Shown here piece after piece: positions 15,326-20,450 of a DNA stretch of 20,450 bases. The first letter of the stretch is position 1. Each line of letters begins with the position of its first letter. Under the pieces are notes generated by a model that searched no databases, had not been told where the DNA came from, and saw only the letters and a program-made list of their open reading frames with translations. The translations under genes were made by a program, and so were the position numbers. The stretch is taken from positions 1 through 20,450 of the forward strand of contig JAUQXD010000593.1 in the NCBI GenBank assembly GCA_030834835.1, written 5' to 3'. The stretch comes from Thermoflexales bacterium (GTDB lineage Bacteria; Chloroflexota; Anaerolineae; Fen-1058).

Positions 15326-18202
15326 CTACGGCGCTTCAATCGCCAGGACCAGTTTGTGAATGAAGAACAGATCCCCACGCGCGAAAGCAGGCGCGTCAAG
15401 ATACTTCCCGAGTTCGGCGCGAGACTGCTTCAGAATCAACGCTTTGGCGCTGAAAACACCGATCACATCATATAGCGGCTGCGACACGCCTTCATTGATC
15501 GTATCTTCGTAGGCCGACACGAACCAGTAGGGCATTACCCGACTGTATTCGTTGACAGCGGTCTGCACCTTAGCCAGCGCGTTGTCGTGCAGATAGTTGC
15601 CCAACTCTGGTACGAGATCGATGAAATTGCGCGAGGAAGAGAATGCCCGGCAGTACATGGTGGCCGAGTCAACCGCGCCGGAGACGTAAGGGGTATCCTT
15701 GTTAAAGTTGGTTGCTCGCTTCGCGAGTAAGGTATTTAGCCCAGCCTGCCTGGCGGATGCTTCGACGTTGTCTCCGGCAAGTTTTGCAAGCTCGATATAT
15801 CCCACGTACCCGGCGATATAGTCATTGTGCGCAAATGGATACTCGGCCAGTACCGCATCACCCGGAACCGCCGGTAATTTACCCTTCGCTTGAGCAAATA
15901 TTTGCGACCCGCCGCCGAAGGCCTGGGCATACTTCCAAAGCGCATAGAACGTGAAGGGCGGTATCGATTCGCCTGGCCACCCTGGAAATCCGCTATAGTT
16001 CAGTCGAGCCGGAAGACCCGCCGCGTCACTTTCAAGTTCCGGTGGCAGACTGAAGCTCTGCCGATTCACGCCGTTCTTCCAGCCGATGTGTGTAACATTA
16101 AGCGGTGGATAGGCCGCATATTCAGCCTGGAGATAGGCACGCGTCCGTTGGGCCAGGTCCGGCGACAGATGGGGTAGTGCGCGTAACAGCGCATACAGGG
16201 TATCAGCTGGATTGCGGAAGTAATCTTGAAACTCATCGGCACACCGCGACTTTGCTTCCAAATCGACGTGCCCCGAACTCAACAAACCCGGTCGAAGATG
16301 ACCCGCATCCACGATCTTCTGAACTTCCTGTGCCAATCGCTGCTTAAGGCTGCCGAGATCAGAGGAGATCGTGGCCGGCTGGGCTGTCGCGGCCGGAGCC
16401 GCCGGTAGCAGCACCGGGGTCACTTGCTGAGGTCCCAGCGCTATCACGGAGTTTCCGCGATGAACATAGACTCGGCCCGCATACGGAATAGGCGGGTTCT
16501 GATCTCCACTATTGTCATATGAACCGTTCGTTCCGCCGTACTGTGAAGTACTGGTGGACGCAGGAAAGTTGGGAAAAACCTCATGCAAGCCATTGGACCA
16601 GTAGCCCCACTCGCGATAGGCGTCGCCAGGCTGTCCTTGATCCAGAAAATGCGTGTTGGGCACTGATAGGTCAAACGCGCCTGCACGCTGATTGCCGCTG
16701 TCATTCCAATAGACGATATTTCCGCCAATTGCAAAGGCCGTAGGCTCGTCAATAGCATGCCAGCCAGACGATGGCGTACTGATGTACGGGGTTCCAATCC
16801 GCCAGCCGGCAATCCCGCCGCCATTGATCCATGGAGCGTAGTAGATACCGGTTGCCTGATAGATTACACCATCCGGGCCAACCGCCGGCGGAAAACGATT
16901 GCCGCTCTGCGTGCCAAACCATAGAAACGGCGCATATTCAGGCTTGCCGTTGCCGTTAAAATCATAAGTGACCTCCTGGCCTGTACTCCGGTCGAGCACA
17001 AAGTAAGTTCGCCGCCAGGGCTTGTCCTCAAGGTATTTTGAGATATTGGACGTACCGCTCCCAATGGTCGCCGCCTGACTGGTGTTAATCCAGCCATCGG
17101 CGCCGCGAGGTCCAAGTACCTTGCCGCGCAAGCTGCCTTCACCATCAGGCAACCCGCTCACCACCTGGCGGTCGAGCTGGTCGATATTGTACGGGCTTGA
17201 TGCGCCCGGTCTGACATTGTCACGATAATTGGAACTGCCCGAAAAAACAACCACCCCTTCATACACAACCGGCCACCACGAATGGAACCCCGCGCCGAGC
17301 AGCCTGGCAGACTTCCAAACCAATGATCCCGTCAAGGCGTTGAGGGCATAGGCATATGAGTCATCTGAGGCGAAGTAGATATTGGAGCCGTCAGAAGCCG
17401 CCGAAAAGTGAATCGCGCCATCCGTCTTGTATTTCCAGGCCAGCTGCCCCTTCTGACTGTGGCTATTGGCATACACGGCATACATATACCCATCTCGATT
17501 GCCGGCAAAAACCAACGAGTTGCTAACAAGTGGGTTCGTATCGAATCCGGCGCCGGCGCCGGCGTACGACCACAAAAGATCACCGGACAATGCATCGATG
17601 GCATACAACCGATGATCCATTCCGCCTACGTACGCCACGCCATCGACTACCGTCGGCGAGTGGCCCAGCGGCAGTTCCGTCGGAAAGACCCACTTTACTG
17701 CGCCGCTCGCTGGATCGAGTGCATACAGGCCACGCGCAGTAGATACGTACAGGGTATTGTTGGCGGCGATGATCTGCACTTTTTGCGGAATGTACGGCTC
17801 GATCGGCTTAGCCCACTGAGGATATAGCATCCCGTTGTTCCAATCATATCGGTGCGACGCCATGTATTCAGCAGAGGGAACCTGATCTGATGTATGGGAT
17901 GTGCGTTGCGGATTCGCGCCCGCCATCGGCCAGCCGGCGCCAGTCGGCCAGCCTGTCTCAACCGACCGACTAACCATCGGAAGGTAAATCAGATTACCGG
18001 CATTCACAGTGTTCGGCGCCATCGCGGCGATCGATGGTGCAGGAGACGCAGATACGGAGCCAACGGCGCCGCTGCCGGGAAGTTCTTCAGGCACGGAGGC
18101 GTTGGCAATCTTCACAATGGGTTGTGCCACCGCAACTGACAGTACAAGGCCTGTGCTAACCACAGACCACAGGAAAGCTGACCATCTTGATTTAGTCGTC
18201 AT
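15326..18202 (-). CDS. Secreted PQQ-propeller protein with helical C-terminal region
   Basis: 958 residues from ATG 18200-18202; an upstream TTG (18233-18235) is in frame but overlaps the Shine-Dalgarno AAGGGGG that sits 9 nt before the ATG, so the ATG is preferred. A signal peptide spans about 1-26 (WSAFLWSVVSTGLVLSVAVA). A low-complexity linker holds NLIYLPMVSR (70-79). Residues about 140-610 carry PQQ-like propeller blades (LYVSTARGLYALDPASGAVKW, VAYVGGMDHRLYAIDALSGDLLW, IYFASDDSYAYALNALTGSLVW), which suit a beta-propeller binding scaffold. Residues about 615-958 are helix-rich (TLYALLRALPHLSPDLAQRT, PFTFYALWKYAQAFGGG), possibly an alpha/alpha toroid such as those of polysaccharide lyases or glycosidases; that is a guess from composition. 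First gene of a two-gene secreted operon. Confidence 0.83.
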   Translation of the reverse strand: MTTKSRWSAFLWSVVSTGLVLSVAVAQPIVKIANASVPEELPGSGAVGSVSASPAPSIAAMAPNTVNAGNLIYLPMVSRSVETGWPTGAGWPMAGANPQRTSHTSDQVPSAEYMASHRYDWNNGMLYPQWAKPIEPYIPQKVQIIAANNTLYVSTARGLYALDPASGAVKWVFPTELPLGHSPTVVDGVAYVGGMDHRLYAIDALSGDLLWSYAGAGAGFDTNPLVSNSLVFAGNRDGYMYAVYANSHSQKGQLAWKYKTDGAIHFSAASDGSNIYFASDDSYAYALNALTGSLVWKSARLLGAGFHSWWPVVYEGVVVFSGSSNYRDNVRPGASSPYNIDQLDRQVVSGLPDGEGSLRGKVLGPRGADGWINTSQAATIGSGTSNISKYLEDKPWRRTYFVLDRSTGQEVTYDFNGNGKPEYAPFLWFGTQSGNRFPPAVGPDGVIYQATGIYYAPWINGGGIAGWRIGTPYISTPSSGWHAIDEPTAFAIGGNIVYWNDSGNQRAGAFDLSVPNTHFLDQGQPGDAYREWGYWSNGLHEVFPNFPASTSTSQYGGTNGSYDNSGDQNPPIPYAGRVYVHRGNSVIALGPQQVTPVLLPAAPAATAQPATISSDLGSLKQRLAQEVQKIVDAGHLRPGLLSSGHVDLEAKSRCADEFQDYFRNPADTLYALLRALPHLSPDLAQRTRAYLQAEYAAYPPLNVTHIGWKNGVNRQSFSLPPELESDAAGLPARLNYSGFPGWPGESIPPFTFYALWKYAQAFGGGSQIFAQAKGKLPAVPGDAVLAEYPFAHNDYIAGYVGYIELAKLAGDNVEASARQAGLNTLLAKRATNFNKDTPYVSGAVDSATMYCRAFSSSRNFIDLVPELGNYLHDNALAKVQTAVNEYSRVMPYWFVSAYEDTINEGVSQPLYDVIGVFSAKALILKQSRAELGKYLDAPAFARGDLFFIHKLVLAIEAP

Positions 18203-18211
18203 TTGAATTTG

Positions 18212-18218
18212 CCCCCTT
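18212..18218 (-). promoter_or_regulatory. Strong Shine-Dalgarno of the PQQ-propeller gene
   Basis: AAGGGGG on the - strand, 9 nt before the ATG at 18202. It decides the start: the in-frame TTG at 18235 lies upstream of this site and has no such signal. Confidence 0.75.
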
Positions 18219-18249
18219 ATAATCCACTTTTTCAAACCTCACGCAAACC

Positions 18250-18278
18250 ATTATAGCGGCGAAGTGCGCCAACGTCAG
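18250..18278 (-). promoter_or_regulatory. Sigma70-like promoter for the PQQ/DNRLRE operon
   Basis: On the - strand, CTGACG (18273-18278; four of six match TTGACA), a 17-nt spacer, then a perfect TATAAT (18250-18255). Transcription would begin near 18243, giving a leader of about 40 nt before the ATG at 18202. No other comparably good promoter was seen upstream of this gene. Confidence 0.55.
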
Positions 18279-18312
18279 CAGGACTAATTCACCAAAAACT
18301 CCAAAAAGCCTC

Positions 18313-18349
18313 AGTACTTTTGTACTATCGCAGATGTACTATCCGCAGA
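18313..18349. repeat. TGTACT tandem repeat with adjoining inverted repeat
   Basis: Two adjacent copies, TGTACTATCGCAGA (18321-18334) and TGTACTATCCGCAGA (18335-18349), differ by one inserted C. Just before them AGTAC-TTTT-GTACT (18313-18326) forms a short inverted repeat that shares the first TGTACT core. Spaced by 14 nt (about 1.3 helical turns), these could bind a regulator upstream of either divergent gene; function is inferred only from arrangement. Confidence 0.5.
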
Positions 18350-18508
18350 TCCACACGATGCATCACCGACGAATTGCGCATAATCCATGACAACGGGACA
18401 ATATGGTTTTCACCATGACTTGTCGCGTCGAAGGCTTGCTGACCGATACGTTCGAACGTCAGGCCGCTCTACAACGGCAGACTTTCAACCGGGCCGCACG
18501 CCGTCTTA

Positions 18509-18530
18509 TGCTATAATTGGCGCAATTATA
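18509..18530 (+). promoter_or_regulatory. Extended -10 promoter overlapped by an operator-like palindrome
   Basis: TG-C-TATAAT at 18509-18517 is a perfect extended -10 element on the + strand; no good -35 is present at 16-18 nt, which extended -10 promoters tolerate. A perfect inverted repeat, TATAATTG-GCG-CAATTATA (18512-18530), begins at the -10 and runs to the expected start site near 18524. A dimeric repressor bound there would block the promoter. If used, it gives a leader of about 390 nt before the LamG gene. Confidence 0.45.
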
Positions 18531-18629
18531 CGAGTGCGGGTTGTCACATGCGTTTTGACCATACCGTGATGACTGCTTTGGTACTCAAGAACTTGTCAAG
18601 CTATTAGGGCCTACCACTCCATCTGGAGA

Positions 18630-18646
18630 GACATCTTATGGATGTC
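18630..18646 (+). other. Small perfect hairpin in the putative leader
   Basis: GACATC-TTATG-GATGTC forms a 6-bp stem with a 5-nt loop. No T-run follows, so it is not a terminator. It may be a structural element of the long leader or a binding site. Confidence 0.3.
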
Positions 18647-18739
18647 ACATTCGTCAGCCCTCCCTGGTCTTAGCTACCCCGAGCGTAGAAGTCCGCTGCA
18701 TTCTGCATTGGACCGGTTCAATTACCACGGAGCATTGCA

Positions 18740-18865
18740 ATGAACAATTCAAGGGTATCTGTGGTTGACACAGCCAGTACCAACGACGGGAGGATTTATC
18801 GCCACACGACACTTCGCGCTATCTGCGACCTTCGCCTGTCAACTGAAATGGTAGTATCGGCCTGA
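18740..18865 (+). CDS. Possible 41-codon leader ORF upstream of the LamG gene
   Basis: ATG at 18740 is preceded 7 nt away by GGAG (18729-18732) and runs to TGA at 18863-18865, 48 nt before the LamG start. The product begins MNNSRVSVVDTASTNDGRIY and has no signal peptide, membrane segment or recognised motif. Codon use is not clearly like the flanking genes. It could be a leader peptide that affects translation of the next gene, or chance. Confidence 0.22.
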   Translation: MNNSRVSVVDTASTNDGRIYRHTTLRAICDLRLSTEMVVSA

Positions 18866-18899
18866 GTGTGACCGGCCGTGCAGAGTCATGTCACTTCAT

Positions 18900-18904
18900 G
18901 GAGG
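18900..18904 (+). promoter_or_regulatory. Shine-Dalgarno that fixes the LamG gene start
   Basis: GGAGG at 18900-18904 is 9 nt before ATG 18914. An in-frame GTG at 18878 would extend the protein by 12 residues but lacks such a site and would place polar residues ahead of the signal peptide. Confidence 0.75.
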
Positions 18905-18913
18905 ACCAGACAA

Positions 18914-20251
18914 ATGACACACCATCAACAAACACCCATTCGACTAAGCCTCATCGTTAAAATACTGATCGTGGTCATGTTGCTGAGTTTCGTCACGAAC
19001 ATGGCCTATGCGGGCAATGACGGCGGCATGGACCTTGACTTTGGCGGCGTTAATGAGGCTGTCGCTGCCGTTCTGGACGGGACAGCTCTGACTCAGGTTA
19101 CCGTGGAAATGTGGATAAGGCCGACACCAGGGACAGGTGAGAGCGGCGTCTTTCAGTGGGCGTTTGAGCCAAGCGCCACGCAACCATTTATCTATTTCCG
19201 TTACAATTACGATACTGGGCAATTCCAGCTATATGCGGATAACGGCTACCGGATATCAACGACTATCTCGCCTGGGACATGGGCTCATATAGCGGTCACC
19301 TACGATGGAACTGACTGGAGATTGTACAGAAACGGCATCCTGGCTGGCGCGTATACGGGTTCAGCCGCGCACCAGTTAAATGCCTCGTATGTCTATTTCG
19401 GCAATGGGCTTGCTGGATTCTGGATCGGTCAGATCGATGAAGCCCGCATCTGGAATGTAGCTCGCACGCAAAGCCAGATCCAGGCCAACATGTATACGGA
19501 GCTGGCACCTTCATACCCGGCTGCCCTGATAGGGTACTACCAGTTTAACGAGGGTACGGGAACCGCGACCGCAAATGAGGTGGGTGGAGCGGACGGCACG
19601 CTGTTCAACATGGAAGAGGGCGATTGGATCGCCTCCACCGTGCCCCTGGGTGATCTGACCGCACATCAGAATGGCATCACTGCCATGTGGGCTGGCCAGG
19701 TGTCAACCGCTGCCGATGGCCTTGCCACGGGCCTGGATACTGGCAACGTTAGCTTCCTCAACGATGTGGGCGACGACATCATCTTTGCCCACAACAATGC
19801 CGCTTTTGCGAACTTGATTACTGAGGTGCCTGTCGGCGTTGACAAAAGGTGGGCGCGCGTCTGGGAATTGGACGTCAACGATGCTGCCGGTATAACTGGC
19901 GGCAACGTCAACTTGACCTTTGATATTTCAGACGCGGGTGGGCAATTCGACTTTAGCGGTTCAGGAACGTATTTCTTGCTCGGTCGCGCGGCCGGCAGCA
20001 CTGGTGTGTTTTCAATCATCCCAGTCGTCAGCACGAGTGTGACAGGCGATCAATTGACTTTTACAGTGAGCGCCAGTAACCTGGGATCAGAATTCACCCT
20101 GGGAGCCACCGCTGATTCCCCAACAGCGCTCAGTCTTCAAACCCTGGGCGCGCGCTCCAATGCAGGAAGCCAAATGGTGTTGCCGTTGGGAATGGTCCTG
20201 ATGGCTCTTGGCGGAGCAGCGCTTGTCTGGCGTCGGCGCCGTTCAGCCTAA
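18914..20251 (+). CDS. Secreted LamG-domain protein with C-terminal membrane anchor
   Basis: 445 residues. The signal peptide has hydrophobic core LIVKILIVVMLLSFV and probable cleavage after AYA (residue 33). Residues about 38-235 form a LamG/concanavalin-like domain (VTVEMWIRPTPG, GTWAHIAVTYDGTDWRLYRNG, IGQIDEARIWNVART, GYYQFNEGTG), a glycan- or protein-binding fold. Residues about 245-400 are a second beta-rich domain I do not recognise (AGQVSTAADGLATGLDTGNVSFLND). The C-terminus, PLGMVLMALGGAALVWRRRRSA, is a hydrophobic helix followed by arginines, a surface-anchoring or sorting-type tail without LPXTG or PEP motifs. Preceded by a long control region and followed by a GC-rich hairpin, it appears to be a single-gene unit. 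Likely a cell-surface adhesin or glycan-binding protein. Confidence 0.85.
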   Translation: MTHHQQTPIRLSLIVKILIVVMLLSFVTNMAYAGNDGGMDLDFGGVNEAVAAVLDGTALTQVTVEMWIRPTPGTGESGVFQWAFEPSATQPFIYFRYNYDTGQFQLYADNGYRISTTISPGTWAHIAVTYDGTDWRLYRNGILAGAYTGSAAHQLNASYVYFGNGLAGFWIGQIDEARIWNVARTQSQIQANMYTELAPSYPAALIGYYQFNEGTGTATANEVGGADGTLFNMEEGDWIASTVPLGDLTAHQNGITAMWAGQVSTAADGLATGLDTGNVSFLNDVGDDIIFAHNNAAFANLITEVPVGVDKRWARVWELDVNDAAGITGGNVNLTFDISDAGGQFDFSGSGTYFLLGRAAGSTGVFSIIPVVSTSVTGDQLTFTVSASNLGSEFTLGATADSPTALSLQTLGARSNAGSQMVLPLGMVLMALGGAALVWRRRRSA

Positions 20252-20283
20252 CGGGCTGCTGTACCCTGCCCCAAACCTGGCTC

Positions 20284-20323
20284 TTTTTTCCGCGACCTCG
20301 CGTGCTGAACGCGCGAGGTCGCG
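20284..20323. terminator. GC-rich 12-bp hairpin after the LamG gene, possible terminator
   Basis: CGCGACCTCGCG (20291-20302), a 9-nt loop and CGCGAGGTCGCG (20312-20323) form a perfect 12-bp stem. A T6 run (20284-20289) lies before the stem, not after it, and the next bases are TGTGACG; read on the other strand the stem is followed by A residues. It is thus not a standard rho-independent terminator, but its place between two + strand genes suggests a transcription boundary or RNA-stabilising stem. Confidence 0.4.
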
Positions 20324-20359
20324 TGTGACGATGTGACCCGATGCCCGCTGAGAAATAAT

Positions 20360-20450
20360 GTGATCCCTTTACTTGATCTGAAAGCCGCTTACACCGAACT
20401 AAAGGATGAACTCGACACCGCCTACGAGCGCACGTTGAGCTCTGGCTGGT
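20360..20450 (+). CDS. DegT/DnrJ/EryC1 family sugar aminotransferase, N-terminal part (partial)
   Basis: Thirty codons to the window edge, starting at GTG 20360. The product begins VIPLLDLKAAYTELKDELD and continues to TLSSGW, which matches the conserved first helix of PLP-dependent nucleotide-sugar aminotransferases (pattern IPxxDLKxxYxxLKxEID...SGW). Such enzymes make amino sugars for surface glycans, in keeping with the cluster. The start rests on the family N-terminus; another in-frame GTG at 20333 would add nine residues that do not fit. The ribosome site is weak (TGAGAAA). The PLP-binding Lys and the rest of the protein are outside the window. Confidence 0.85.
   Translation, partial: MIPLLDLKAAYTELKDELDTAYERTLSSGW

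Larger units (their letters stand above)
18203..18913. other. 711-nt divergent control region
   Basis: The region lies between the oppositely directed PQQ-propeller and LamG genes. It holds the - strand promoter near 18250-18278, TGTACT repeats at 18313-18349, an extended -10 element with a palindrome at 18509-18530, a hairpin at 18630-18646 and a possible 41-codon ORF at 18740-18865. Composition is lower in GC near 18290-18330 and 18505-18535. No tRNA, known riboswitch core, transposase or longer credible gene was found; a 60-codon frame at 18387-18569 has no recognisable features or ribosome site. Confidence 0.7.

Noticed and set aside
18387..18569. 60-codon open frame in the divergent control region
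   Set aside because: No ribosome site and no recognisable features, and it runs across the palindrome and extended -10 element.
18765..18800. TTGACA as a -35 box with a downstream -10
   Set aside because: The hexamer at 18765-18770 is perfect, but at 16-18 nt the sequence is GGGAGG-like; the nearest AT-rich candidate is about 24 nt away, too far.

Overview
This window is most likely from a Chloroflexota bacterium (Anaerolineae/Caldilineae-like); this is an inference. It rests on moderately high GC, the style of the secreted proteins (DNRLRE, PQQ-propeller and LamG modules, with short YLP-V segments at the edges of two of them) and Chloroflexota-like glycosyltransferases. No rRNA, tRNA, CRISPR array or insertion sequence was found.

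Region 1 (1-13549, + strand) is a tightly packed surface-glycan operon. It opens with the last 40 residues of a polysaccharide-export ABC permease. Next come a decayed gene, the Wzt-type ATPase with a C-terminal glycan-binding domain, two tandem QueC-like PP-loop (SGGxDS) ATP-pyrophosphatases, a pyruvyltransferase/GT2 fusion, a GT2, three GT4 glycosyltransferases, an O-antigen ligase/Wzy-like membrane protein and a second GT2. Most genes overlap or lie within 10 nt of each other, so co-transcription and translational coupling are likely. Inferred logic: the GTs build a lipid-linked glycan, the PP-loop and pyruvyl enzymes decorate it, Wzm/Wzt flips it outward, and the ligase-like protein polymerises it or attaches it to an acceptor.

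Region 2 (13553-18202, - strand) is a two-gene operon facing the glycan operon tail to tail with a 3-nt gap. Both products are secreted: a large PQQ-propeller protein with an unassigned helical C-terminal region, and a CBM9-like/DNRLRE/DUF11-like protein. A good sigma70-like promoter and a strong Shine-Dalgarno precede it.

Region 3 (18203-18913) is a 711-nt divergent control region. It holds the - strand promoter, a tandem repeat with TGTACT cores, an extended -10 promoter overlapped by a perfect 8-3-8 palindrome, a small hairpin and a possible 41-codon leader ORF.

Region 4 (18914-20450, + strand) holds a secreted LamG-domain protein with a C-terminal membrane anchor and Arg cluster, a strong GC-rich hairpin, and the first 30 codons of a DegT/DnrJ/EryC1 sugar aminotransferase, suggesting that nucleotide-sugar genes continue to the right.

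The most unusual element is the QueC-like PP-loop family: two intact tandem copies plus a third copy, lying between the permease and the ATPase, that has lost its ATP-binding and zinc-binding parts through two internal deletions. The role of these enzymes in glycan modification is not known to me.
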